DNA of 64,000 nucleotides from Puia dinghuensis. Its GTDB lineage: Bacteria > Bacteroidota > Bacteroidia > Chitinophagales > Chitinophagaceae. Both the position numbers and the translations under genes were made by a program. Within the stretch, counting starts at the first letter, position 1. The number at the start of each line of letters is the position of its first letter. Positions 46,533 to 55,106 of the stretch are shown piece after piece. Below the pieces are notes generated by a model. That model was not told the DNA's origin. It saw only the letters and a list, made by a program, of their open reading frames with translations, and did no database searches. The stretch is from positions 1 to 64,000 of the forward strand of contig JAMFSL010000061.1 in NCBI GenBank assembly GCA_026225275.1. The letters are read 5' to 3'.

Positions 46533-47559
46533 GGCTGGACAGGTTGATTTTTAGAGTGGCTTTGAACACCGATGGCTGCCGTTGAACGGCCAGGGTATAA
46601 TCGGTATATAACAATTCCAGTTGACGCCGGAGGTTGGAGAGACCGATACTTTCCTTTACGGTTGATTCTTCTGCGGGCTCTTCGGTCGAATTAGTCACAA
46701 AAAAAGTCAACTGCCTGTTCTTCACCGACAAATGGATGTCGACAAAGGGCCGGTTTCTCGTTTCGGAAACACCATGTTTGAAGGCGTTTTCAACCAAAGG
46801 GATCAACAGTAAAGGAGGTAAAGCCTGTTTCATATCTTCAATGTCATAATTGAAGTTAATCCGTAAGGAGTCGTCATAACGCAATTTCTCGAGCTCGATA
46901 TAGTCGCCGATGATTTTCAGGTCCTGCTCGATGGCGATGTAAGATCCGCCGGTTTCATATAGCATGTAACGCAGTATTTTCGACAGGCGGAGGATAGATT
47001 CCGGAGCCAGGTCTGACTTATCTCTTGCCAGGGAATAAATGTTGTTTAAAGTGTTGAACAGGAAATGCGGGTTGGTCTGGGACTTGAGATAGCCGAGCTC
47101 CGCGGCCTGCTTCTCGATCCGAAGCTGTTGGGCGGTTTGTCTGAGCCTGATATGTTTAAAGATCAGGCTGCCAAGGCCGAAGAGAATCGTTACCGGCATG
47201 CCGAAGTTCGCTTCTTCATGAAGGTTATGCCGGGTGCCGGGTGGATCGACATAGTCTATATTCAGGTGTAACCAATAGCCGAGTCTTGCCCATAGATGAA
47301 ATCCTTCGGTCAACAGGAAGATATACCAGAATAGCAGGAGGATGCCGATGTAGAATCTCCGCCAACGGAGTCGAGGCACATGGTATTCGTATAAAAAGTA
47401 ATTCACGAGCGTCAACCAGGTGGTCAGCCAAAAACAGTCCAGCACAGCTTGCCCGAATGCTTTATGCCCAGACGTTTCCTGGATGATGCACATGCATACG
47501 ATCGCGAGACCGATCCAGGCATAGGGCTTAAAACGTTGTATGTCGAAAAGAGACTTCAT
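46525..47559 (-). CDS. LytS-type sensor histidine kinase
   Basis: A 344-residue membrane kinase. Four hydrophobic helices occupy about residues 12-135. The His_kinase domain (PF06580) follows with His165 in SQTNPHFLFNTLNNIYSLA. The ATP-binding part shows PPLLLIPLVENAFKHGV and IGLSNLRRQLELLY. It should phosphorylate the LytTR regulator encoded next to it. The signal is unknown; the membrane part is the short type without a known sensor fold. Confidence 0.94.
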   Translation of the reverse strand: MKSLFDIQRFKPYAWIGLAIVCMCIIQETSGHKAFGQAVLDCFWLTTWLTLVNYFLYEYHVPRLRWRRFYIGILLLFWYIFLLTEGFHLWARLGYWLHLNIDYVDPPGTRHNLHEEANFGMPVTILFGLGSLIFKHIRLRQTAQQLRIEKQAAELGYLKSQTNPHFLFNTLNNIYSLARDKSDLAPESILRLSKILRYMLYETGGSYIAIEQDLKIIGDYIELEKLRYDDSLRINFNYDIEDMKQALPPLLLIPLVENAFKHGVSETRNRPFVDIHLSVKNRQLTFFVTNSTEEPAEESTVKESIGLSNLRRQLELLYTDYTLAVQRQPSVFKATLKINLSSHV

Positions 47560-47718
47560 TTTGTGCTTTGCGGATTAAATATCGGCAAATCTTTCCATCC
47601 ATTCTGCAAGGGTCCAACCGTTGACCTAAAGCTGCCGCTGGTAGCCGCCAATCGGTCGTATATAGATGCAACTTTCAGACTTTGAATTAATTAGATAGTA
47701 TTATGAAAAAATGATCCC

Positions 47719-48372
47719 ATGAGTAAAACAATACAATTCGGAGAAGACGTCCCGGGTTATGGCATCCGGGTCTTAAATGAGCGGGAGATCCGGGCGGCAG
47801 CGGGACTGTTGTTCCTGGCAACCTTCGTTTCGCTGATGCTGATCCTTTTCCAGGGGAATTTCGTGCTGGTCAAGTACGTGAGCTCGATCTTCCTGGCGGA
47901 TTTCCTCATCCGGGTGCTGGTGAATCCGCGATTTGCGCCGACGCTGATCCTGGGGCGGCTGATCGTTGGCCGTCAGACACCCGAATATGTGGGTGCGCGG
48001 CAAAAGCGGTTCTCATGGATCATCGGATTGATCTTGTCGGCCACTATGTTTACTTTCCTGGTGATCGTGAATGCCTATAGCCCGATAACGGGAATTACCT
48101 GTCTTGTCTGTTTGCTTTTCCTCTTTTTCGAGTCGGCTTTTGGCATCTGCCTGGGTTGTAAAGTCTATTCCCTGTTCTATAGAGAGAAAGCACAGTACTG
48201 CCCGGGTGAAGTTTGCGAAAGAAAATCCAGGCAGGCTATTCAAAAGACTTCCCTCATTCAACTGCTGATTGTCCTGGCCTTTATAGGCCTGGTTATTTTG
48301 GCAGCCATACTGTTAAAAGATCAATTCAGCAGGCAGCCATACGATCTTTTTGGTTTGAAACGCGCTAAATAA
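47719..48372 (+). CDS. DUF4395 membrane protein
   Basis: A 217-residue membrane protein with four main helices, matching DUF4395: VNEREIRAAAGLLFLATF, FLADFLIRVLVNPRFAPTLILGRLIV, QTPEYVGARQKRFSWIIG and ESAFGICLGCKVYSLFY. Conserved cysteines lie in GICLGC and YCPGEVC. The family is often found next to rhodanese, thioredoxin or sulfur-handling genes. Here it is 7 bp upstream of a cysteine-desulfurase-like gene, which fits a sulfur-related role; this remains an inference. Confidence 0.88.
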   Translation: MSKTIQFGEDVPGYGIRVLNEREIRAAAGLLFLATFVSLMLILFQGNFVLVKYVSSIFLADFLIRVLVNPRFAPTLILGRLIVGRQTPEYVGARQKRFSWIIGLILSATMFTFLVIVNAYSPITGITCLVCLLFLFFESAFGICLGCKVYSLFYREKAQYCPGEVCERKSRQAIQKTSLIQLLIVLAFIGLVILAAILLKDQFSRQPYDLFGLKRAK

Positions 48373-48379
48373 TAATCAT

Positions 48380-49879
48380 ATGCAGGCCCAGACAACTACG
48401 CTGGAAGGTTTTTTCTCTGCCTTCAAAAGGAATATCATCGGTGACCGGCAGCACTTCGATTCTCCATTCGGGAGCAAATCCATCCTCTATGCCGACTGGA
48501 CTGCCAGCGGGAGAGCATACCGGCCCATCGAGGAATGCCTGCAGAAAGAGGTTATGCCATTTCTGGCCAATACCCATACCGAGAGCACCATTACCGCCAC
48601 ATTGATGTCCCGGGCCTATGAAGAAGCTAAATTGATTGTGAAATCACATGTGAATGCGAATCAGGATGACGATGCCGTGGTGTTTTGCGGCAGCGGAATG
48701 ACGGGTGCTGTCAATAAGCTGCAAAGGATATTGGGCTGGCGGATCCCCGAGCGGGTGGGAGAATATCTGAATGAGCCGCTGCATATCAACGAAGAGCTGA
48801 GGCCGGTTGTTTTTGTGACGCATATGGAGCATCACAGCCATCAGATCAGCTGGCTGGAGACCATCGCCACAGTAGAGATCATAGCCGCCGATGAAGAAGG
48901 CAACGTAGATCTGGACTGTTTGAGGTGTTTGCTGGAGCAATATAAGCACCGGACAAACAAGATCGCTGCCGTGACCGCGGCCTCCAACGTGACAGGCATT
49001 CAAACACCTTATCACGAGATCGCCAGGATCATCCATGAATTCGGCGGACTATGCTTTGTCGACTTTGCCGGTTCTGCCCCTTATGTCGATATCGATATGC
49101 ATCCGGCGGAAACGGGCGCTCATATCGATGCGTTGTATTTTTCGCCGCATAAATTTTTAGGCGGCCCGGGAACGCCGGGCGTTTTAATTTTCAATAAGCG
49201 CATTTACAACAATACAATACCCGATCAGCCGGGCGGCGGAACCGTCGTATACAGTAATCCCTGGAAGGTGCACGAATATGTTGCGGCTATTGAACAGCGG
49301 GAAGATGGGGGTACTCCGCCTTTTTTGGGCGCGATAAAAGTGGCGATGTGCATCCGGCTGAAGGAAAAGATGGGTGTGCGGAATATATTACGGCGGGAGG
49401 AAGAGATATTACAGGTGATTTTTGAGCGGTTTGCCGCTATGAAGAATGTTCGGCTATTGGAAGGCGGCATCAAAAAGAGGTTGGGTATAGTGGCCTTTAT
49501 TATTCCGGGGGCGCATTACAATCTGGTCGTCAAAATGTTGAATGACCGGTTTGGGTTACAAACAAGAGGCGGTTGTTCCTGTGCGGGAACCTATGGGCAC
49601 AGACTGCTGCAGGTCGATGAACACCAATCCTATGAAATACTGGATCGGATCCGGCAGGGAGACCTCCTGAGTAAGCCGGGTTGGGTCAGGTTGTCCATCC
49701 ACCCGACCATGACCGATGGGGAAATCGAATTTATGATGGATGCTATTCAACTGACAGCGGCTCACTGGCGAACGTGGGCAATTGATTATCAATGTGATAT
49801 CGTTTCTGGTCAGTATTTTTTTCGCGGACATGCGGGATCCGCGGAAAAAAGCAGGATCGAGGGGTGGTTTACTGTTTAA
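48380..49879 (+). CDS. Class V aminotransferase, cysteine-desulfurase-like
   Basis: A 499-residue PLP enzyme. The PLP lysine is expected at Lys258 (YFSPHKFLGGPGTPGVLIF), and the PLP-binding His and Asp lie in EHHSHQISW and CFVDFAGSAPYVDID. A Cys-containing loop GGCSCAGTYGHRLL (Cys399, Cys401) near the C-terminus is like that of group II cysteine desulfurases, though those usually have one catalytic Cys at about residue 364. Full desulfurases have about 400 residues, so this one is longer. It forms an operon with the DUF4395 gene. Sulfur donor and acceptor unknown. Confidence 0.85.
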   Translation: MQAQTTTLEGFFSAFKRNIIGDRQHFDSPFGSKSILYADWTASGRAYRPIEECLQKEVMPFLANTHTESTITATLMSRAYEEAKLIVKSHVNANQDDDAVVFCGSGMTGAVNKLQRILGWRIPERVGEYLNEPLHINEELRPVVFVTHMEHHSHQISWLETIATVEIIAADEEGNVDLDCLRCLLEQYKHRTNKIAAVTAASNVTGIQTPYHEIARIIHEFGGLCFVDFAGSAPYVDIDMHPAETGAHIDALYFSPHKFLGGPGTPGVLIFNKRIYNNTIPDQPGGGTVVYSNPWKVHEYVAAIEQREDGGTPPFLGAIKVAMCIRLKEKMGVRNILRREEEILQVIFERFAAMKNVRLLEGGIKKRLGIVAFIIPGAHYNLVVKMLNDRFGLQTRGGCSCAGTYGHRLLQVDEHQSYEILDRIRQGDLLSKPGWVRLSIHPTMTDGEIEFMMDAIQLTAAHWRTWAIDYQCDIVSGQYFFRGHAGSAEKSRIEGWFTV

Positions 49880-50236
49880 AAATCCATTCGTCGGGCAAAA
49901 ATCACTTTCGTCGGGCAAAAATGATTGTCGGACGAAAAAGTTTACTTCCGGCCCTCGTTTTTTACATCTTTGTATCAGCAACGAAGCGATAGAATCCAAA
50001 TCCGATGAAAGCGATCCAAATCCGATAAACCACCATAAATCCAACATCTTTAAGAACCAGAATCCGTACCTAAGAAAAACTAAAGCATCATCCAATCCTA
50101 CGAAACCGACAAGATCCTTTAACCGTTGAAAAGCACCAAAAATCCAAATCCAAAAAAAATCGACATCTCAATCCAATCCCTAGCGAAAACCGAATGAAGA
50201 AATAGTTAAACCCTGACGAACGATTAAATGATTTTT
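49880..50236 (+). ncRNA. Candidate non-coding RNA or long 3' UTR, A/C-rich
   Basis: A 357-bp stretch that is rich in A and C and poor in G on the plus strand and has no convincing gene. It holds the direct repeat TTCGTCGGGCAAAAAT (49888 and 49908, approximately) and a second repeat ATCCAAATCCGAT near 49996 and 50019. A weak promoter-like box, CATCTTTG, is at about 49967. The stretch ends in a very strong plus-strand terminator. It may be the 3' UTR of the preceding gene or an independent RNA of about 280 nt. Confidence 0.4.
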
Positions 50237-50266
50237 ACCGCCCCGAACATTCGGGGCGGTTTTTTT
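50237..50266 (+). terminator. Strong rho-independent terminator
   Basis: ACCGCCCCGAA (50237-50247) and TTCGGGGCGGT (50250-50260) form a perfect 11-bp stem with a 2-base gap (part of a tight loop) and are followed by a run of T. It separates the A/C-rich stretch from the phosphoglucomutase gene. Confidence 0.88.
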
Positions 50267-50325
50267 ATTATTTAATGTGTGATTTTCCAAAAGAAACAGA
50301 ACTTAGCAATTATCAAACTCATTTT

Positions 50326-51984
50326 ATGGCTCTAAGTCCCTTTGCCGGGCGTTTGCCCGATCCGTCCATGCTGGTCAATATACCTGCGCTTCTCACGGCC
50401 TATTATACCGGTATACCGGATCCTTCCGATCCCGATCAGCGGATTGCGTTCGGCACTTCCGGCCATCGGGGAGGGTCGTTACGCAATTCTTTCAACGAAT
50501 CGCATATTCTGGCCATCACCCAGGCCATCTGTCTGTACCGGAAACAAAAGGGCATCGACGGGCCCCTTTTTATGGGCATGGATACACATGCCTTGTCTAC
50601 GCCCGCCCATGCCACTGCGCTGGAAGTACTGGCGGCCAACGGCGTGGAGGTTATGATCGCCACTGGGGATGAATATACGCCTACGCCGGCTGTTTCCCAT
50701 GCGATCATCCAGTACAACCTGGGCAAAACGACAGGTCTGGCCGACGGGATCATCATCACGCCTTCCCATAACCCTCCCGATGACGGCGGGTTCAAGTACA
50801 ATCCGCCTAATGGCGGACCGGCAGAATCGGATATTACCAAATGGATAGAAAATACCGCTAACGGACTATTGGAAGATATCGCCCGTGGCGGCGTGGCGTC
50901 TGGTATCAAAAGAATTCCTTTCGAAAGGGCGTTGAAGGCGGGGACCACTCACCGGCATGACTATCTGAATACTTATATCGCCGATCTCGGCAATGTGCTG
51001 GATATGGATGTGATCAGAGGTGGAACGGCGAAACTGGCGGTCGATCCGCTGGGCGGGGCCGGGGTCCATTACTGGGAGCCGCTGGCGGAAAAGTACAAGC
51101 TGAATATTACTGTTGTCAATAAACAGGTCGATCCAACATTCCGCTTTATGACTGTGGATCACGATGGTAAGATCCGGATGGATCCTTCCTCTCCCTATGC
51201 GATGAAGAGTCTGCTCGACCGGAAAGACCAGTTCGATATTGCTTTTGCCTGCGATACCGACCATGACCGGCATGGCATCGTCACTAAGCATGCGGGCCTG
51301 TTGCCGCCGAATCATTATCTATGCGTGTGTATCGACTACCTGTTCCGGAACCGGCCGGGATGGAGTGAAAAGGCGGCTGTGGGAAAGACAGTCGTCAGCA
51401 GTATGCTGATCGACCGGGTGACGGCGAAACTAGGGCGGCGGCTGTACGAAGTGCCGGTAGGGTTTAAGTGGTTCGTGGATGGCCTGGTCGACGGCAGCCT
51501 TGGTTTTGTCGGCGAAGAAAGCGCCGGGGCAGCCTTCCTCCGCCATAATGGAAAGGTCTGGACGACGGATAAAGACGGATTCATCCCGGCGTTGCTATCG
51601 GCTGAGATCATGGCCAAAACGGGCCGCGACCCCGGCGAGATCTATGAGGGGCTGACGGCGGAGATGGGCGCGCCTGTGTATGACCGCATCGATGCTCCGG
51701 CCGGTGCGGAGCAGAAGAAGGCCTTGTCCCAGCTGAATCCGCAGCAGATACAACAGAAAGAGCTGGCTGGGGAGCCAATAAAGTCTATGCTGACCAATGC
51801 TCCGGGTAATGGGGCAGCGATCGGCGGGTTGAAGGTTTCCACGGAAAATGGCTGGTTTGCGGCCCGGCCTTCGGGGACGGAAAACATCTATAAGATCTAT
51901 GCGGAGAGTTTTAACGGAAAGGATCACCTGCAGCGTATCCTCGGCGATGCGCAGACTATCGTAGATAAAGCGATTGGGAAGTAA
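50326..51984 (+). CDS. pgm: Phosphoglucomutase (alpha-D-glucose-1,6-bisphosphate type)
   Basis: Interconverts glucose 1-phosphate and glucose 6-phosphate. The phosphoserine loop is IITPSHNPPDDGG with Ser147. The metal loop is CDTDHDRHG, and the C-terminal phosphate-binding loop is ARPSGTENIYKIYAES. FGTSGHRGG is near residues 42-50. The ATG at 50326 gives 552 residues and the family start MALSPFAGRL. An ATG at 50275 is in frame but lies only nine bases after the terminator, so it would leave no leader. Next to alpha-glucan phosphorylase (29 bp), forming a glycogen-use operon. Confidence 0.94.
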   Translation: MALSPFAGRLPDPSMLVNIPALLTAYYTGIPDPSDPDQRIAFGTSGHRGGSLRNSFNESHILAITQAICLYRKQKGIDGPLFMGMDTHALSTPAHATALEVLAANGVEVMIATGDEYTPTPAVSHAIIQYNLGKTTGLADGIIITPSHNPPDDGGFKYNPPNGGPAESDITKWIENTANGLLEDIARGGVASGIKRIPFERALKAGTTHRHDYLNTYIADLGNVLDMDVIRGGTAKLAVDPLGGAGVHYWEPLAEKYKLNITVVNKQVDPTFRFMTVDHDGKIRMDPSSPYAMKSLLDRKDQFDIAFACDTDHDRHGIVTKHAGLLPPNHYLCVCIDYLFRNRPGWSEKAAVGKTVVSSMLIDRVTAKLGRRLYEVPVGFKWFVDGLVDGSLGFVGEESAGAAFLRHNGKVWTTDKDGFIPALLSAEIMAKTGRDPGEIYEGLTAEMGAPVYDRIDAPAGAEQKKALSQLNPQQIQQKELAGEPIKSMLTNAPGNGAAIGGLKVSTENGWFAARPSGTENIYKIYAESFNGKDHLQRILGDAQTIVDKAIGK

Positions 51985-52013
51985 TCACATCTTTTTATAG
52001 ATAAATAATAGTT

Positions 52014-54509
52014 ATGAGCACGGTAAGCAATCTTTATGGCATTCCCGCCAGTAGCCCGGAAGTAATGAAAATAGATGGATTCGACACATTGGCCTCTTTA
52101 GCGCTGGATATGCGCTGGTCATGGAATCACGATGCTGATGAACTTTGGAAGCAAATGGCGCCGGCCTTGTGGGAACAGACGCATAATCCCTGGCTGGTGG
52201 TGCAGAGTGTCTCGGGGGATGTGGTGAGGCGGTTGTTGTCGTCGCCTGGTTTCAGGGAAAAGCTGGATGCGATCCAGCAGCGGAAAGAGAGTGAGGATGC
52301 GCGGGCCGGGTGGTTCAGGACGACTTATCCCAATGCCGCGCTGAAGCATATAGCTTATTTCAGTATGGAATTCATGTTGGGAGAATCCCTGCCTATCTAT
52401 GTGGGCGGGCTGGGAAATGTGGCGGGTGATCAGCTGAAGTCGGCGAGCGACCTCGATGTTCCGGTGACGGGTATCGGATTGCTTTATCAGCGGGGTTATT
52501 TCAGACAGTCATTCAATGAATGGGGGGATCAGTTGGCCAGCAATCCTTTTAACGATCCGGGGCAGTTGCCGGTGAAGCCGTTGCGGCTTCCCAATGGGGA
52601 GTGGGTGCGGGTAGAGATCAATTTGCTGGGACGGTCTTTGTGGCTGCGGGCCTGGCAGGTTCAGACGGGCAGGGCGAGGCTGTTTTTGCTCGACAGCAAT
52701 GATGCGGCCAATGCGCCCGAGCACCGGGAGATCACCGGAGAGGTGTATGGCGGCGGACAGGAGACACGCATCATGCAGGAGATCGTATTGGGGATCGGCG
52801 GCTGGCAGCTGTTAAAGATAATGGGCATCTCGCCGGAGGTCTGTCATTTGAATGAGGGTCATGCTGCGTTCGTAGTGCTGGAGCGGGCCTATGACCTGAT
52901 GCAGGAGTTGAATGTGACTTTTGAAACAGCGTTGGCCATAACGCGCGCCGGCAATCTGTTTACGACGCATACCGCGGTAGCGGCGGGTTTCGATCATTTC
53001 GATCCCTGGCTGGTGAACAAATATTTTAGCGCTTATGCGGAGAAGCTGAGCATTTCCATGCATGATCTGATGGCGCTGGGGCGGCAGGATCCGGCCAATG
53101 AGCAGGAGCCTTTCAATATGGCCTATTTAGCTACCCATGGCAGCCACGGGATCAATGGGGTGAGTAAACTGCATGGAGAGGTCAGCCGTCATCTTTTCGA
53201 GCCGCTTTTCGACCGGTGGCCGACAGAAGAGATCCCGATCGGGCATGTCACTAACGGGGTACACACGCCGACATGGGAGTCCGAGCCGGCGGATGGGCTT
53301 TGGTCGGCTGCGGTGGGAGTGGACCGGTGGAAGGGGCCGACCGAATCGTTCGAAGACCGTATCCAGAAAGTGGAGGATGCGAAGATCTGGGAGATGCGTA
53401 ATGCTGCGCGTGCGGCTTTGCTGAATTATGTGAAAGAAAGTTCGGGGAATGTCTTTGCACCGGAGACGCTGACAATCGGTTTTGCAAGACGTTTCGTCCC
53501 CTATAAGCGGCCGGATCTTTTGTTGCTGGATGAGGACAGGCTGGTGCGGCTGCTGACTAACCATCATCAACCGGTTCAACTAGTCATTGCGGGCAAGGCG
53601 CCTCCTACGGATGGCGGCGGAAAGGATCTGATCAGGCGATGGATACAATTCATCAGGCGGACAGGGTTGACCCAGAATGTCGTATTCCTGCAAGACTATG
53701 ACATGTTGATGGCGGCGCATTTGGTAGGAGGCATGGATGTCTGGCTGAATACGCCGCAGCGGCCCTGGGAGGCCAGCGGCACGAGTGGCATGAAGGTGTT
53801 GGTGAATGGGGGCGTCAATCTGAGCGAGCTCGATGGCTGGTGGGTGGAAGCCTATAACCCGGAAGTAGGTTGGGCATTGGGAGATGGTCTCGAGCATGGC
53901 TTTGATCCCGCACTGGACAAGCGGGAATCGGAGGCGCTTTTCGATACGCTGGAAAAGCAGGTGATACCGGAATTCTATGATCGCAATGCTGCGGGTATTC
54001 CTGTTACGTGGATCAAGCGGGTGCGCAAGAGCATGGCGACGCTGACGTCGAATTTCTCTTCCGGCCGGACGGTCAGGGAGTACACGGAGAACTATTATCT
54101 GCCGGCGGCAGCGAACTATCTGGCCCGTGCGGCCCAAAGCGGAGAGTTGGGCAAGAAGATCGTGCAATGGAAACATGATGCCGATCTGCATTGGCCGCAT
54201 TTGGCATTCGGGTTATCGGAGGCGAGGACCGAAGACCGCCATATTTACGATGTGCAGGTTTTCCTGGGTGGTATGGATCAACAGTCCGTTGAGGTACAGC
54301 TGTTTGCCAAAGCGTTGCCCAACGGCGAGGTTTTCAAAACGGAGATGAAGGCCGTCGGTCCTGTGGATGGCAAAGAAGCAGGATGGACCTGGTATCATGG
54401 GGAAGCACCCGTGACCCGGCCGGTAGGAGACTTCACTGCCCGGGTCATTCCGCGCAGCGGGGATATCTCCGTCCCGCTGGAATATGGCCGGATATTATGG
54501 CAGCACTAA
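52014..54509 (+). CDS. glgP: Alpha-glucan phosphorylase (GT35, DUF3417 type)
   Basis: Releases glucose 1-phosphate from glycogen or malto-oligosaccharides. The 831-residue protein is the DUF3417-containing form: the N-terminal block LASLALDMRWSWNHDADELWKQ is typical. The catalytic part shows IAYFSMEFMLGESLPIYVGGLG, VCHLNEGHAAFVVLER, TIGFARRFVPYKRPDLLL and EASGTSGMKVLVNGGVNLSELDGWW, which holds the PLP lysine. The product is taken on by the phosphoglucomutase encoded just upstream. Cytoplasmic. Confidence 0.94.
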   Translation: MSTVSNLYGIPASSPEVMKIDGFDTLASLALDMRWSWNHDADELWKQMAPALWEQTHNPWLVVQSVSGDVVRRLLSSPGFREKLDAIQQRKESEDARAGWFRTTYPNAALKHIAYFSMEFMLGESLPIYVGGLGNVAGDQLKSASDLDVPVTGIGLLYQRGYFRQSFNEWGDQLASNPFNDPGQLPVKPLRLPNGEWVRVEINLLGRSLWLRAWQVQTGRARLFLLDSNDAANAPEHREITGEVYGGGQETRIMQEIVLGIGGWQLLKIMGISPEVCHLNEGHAAFVVLERAYDLMQELNVTFETALAITRAGNLFTTHTAVAAGFDHFDPWLVNKYFSAYAEKLSISMHDLMALGRQDPANEQEPFNMAYLATHGSHGINGVSKLHGEVSRHLFEPLFDRWPTEEIPIGHVTNGVHTPTWESEPADGLWSAAVGVDRWKGPTESFEDRIQKVEDAKIWEMRNAARAALLNYVKESSGNVFAPETLTIGFARRFVPYKRPDLLLLDEDRLVRLLTNHHQPVQLVIAGKAPPTDGGGKDLIRRWIQFIRRTGLTQNVVFLQDYDMLMAAHLVGGMDVWLNTPQRPWEASGTSGMKVLVNGGVNLSELDGWWVEAYNPEVGWALGDGLEHGFDPALDKRESEALFDTLEKQVIPEFYDRNAAGIPVTWIKRVRKSMATLTSNFSSGRTVREYTENYYLPAAANYLARAAQSGELGKKIVQWKHDADLHWPHLAFGLSEARTEDRHIYDVQVFLGGMDQQSVEVQLFAKALPNGEVFKTEMKAVGPVDGKEAGWTWYHGEAPVTRPVGDFTARVIPRSGDISVPLEYGRILWQH

Positions 54510-54572
54510 GGGCTGCGGCTGACGCAAGGGGCTTGGGCGCCGGGCCGTGGTATTATATATAATAAGAATATA

Positions 54573-54580
54573 TAAATTTG
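54573..54580 (+). promoter_or_regulatory. Bacteroidota -7 promoter box (TAnnTTTG)
   Basis: TAAATTTG at 54573-54580 matches the Bacteroidota -7 consensus TAnnTTTG. It lies in a very AT-rich stretch in front of the small His/Cys protein gene. Transcription would start near 54587, which argues against the upstream GTG at 54547 being the start codon. No clear -33 TTTG is seen at the ideal distance. Confidence 0.5.
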
Positions 54581-54591
54581 TTAATTTGAAC

Positions 54592-54607
54592 GTTTCAGCG
54601 CTGAAAC
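54592..54607 (+). promoter_or_regulatory. Perfect 16-bp palindrome, candidate operator
   Basis: GTTTCAGCGCTGAAAC is a perfect inverted repeat with no spacer. It lies 11 bp after the -7 box, where a bound repressor would block RNA polymerase. No T-run follows, so it is not a terminator. The binding protein is unknown. Confidence 0.55.
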
Positions 54608-54654
54608 AGGATTCAACAGCGTTGCAATTTTCAAAAAAGGACTATCTTAGCCAT

Positions 54655-55014
54655 GTGAAGTTGCATTGGCACTTATTGTTCAGGAAAATAACAGCGCTTA
54701 TGCTGATGGCATTAATGTTATACATTAATGCTATTAAGCTTTTCCATACCCATCCGGGAGGTTATTCTTTCAACGTCGTTTGTGCTCATGTGTCACCTTC
54801 CGTTTCGCCCGAAAAGCAGGGGCAACATATCGTGCATGGGAATCATTGCGCGATATGCGATTTCCAATTGACGAGAGATGCAAACGTCGCAGCGGTCTGT
54901 ATAGATATTATTCCTATACGGCAGGCCGACGTATATCGTGCTACTGCCTTACAGGCGCATCTGCCTGTCTTTGATATCACTTCATCCGGCCGGGCGCCTC
55001 CTGCCACGGTGTAA
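54655..55014 (+). CDS. Small His/Cys-containing membrane or exported protein
   Basis: About 119 residues from the GTG at 54655. The N-terminal helix is strongly hydrophobic (LLFRKITALMLMALMLYINAI), then come FHTHPGG, HGNHCAICDFQLTRDA and a polar tail. The HTH and HxxHCxxC pattern could bind a metal. The frame is open from a GTG at 54547, but that codon would lie upstream of the promoter and palindrome. It precedes a TonB-dependent receptor gene by 92 bp on the same strand. I do not know a named family for it; similar proteins occur next to TonB receptors in Bacteroidota. Confidence 0.6.
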   Translation: MKLHWHLLFRKITALMLMALMLYINAIKLFHTHPGGYSFNVVCAHVSPSVSPEKQGQHIVHGNHCAICDFQLTRDANVAAVCIDIIPIRQADVYRATALQAHLPVFDITSSGRAPPATV

Positions 55015-55106
55015 ATCTCATTTCTCCTACCTTTCTATTGTTTGCATTGCCATTTTTTCATGATGACGCCGGGTCATTGTTATTTCAAAGTTTGTAAAAA
55101 CGAATA

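Noticed and set aside
49556-50095. 179-codon minus-strand frame across the end of the aminotransferase and the A/C-rich gap
   Set aside because: Half of it is antisense to a solid gene, and the rest mirrors the biased A/C-rich sequence; no start signal or family likeness.
54547-54654. N-terminal extension of the small His/Cys protein from GTG 54547
   Set aside because: The extension is encoded across the promoter box and palindrome, so it would lie before the likely transcript start.
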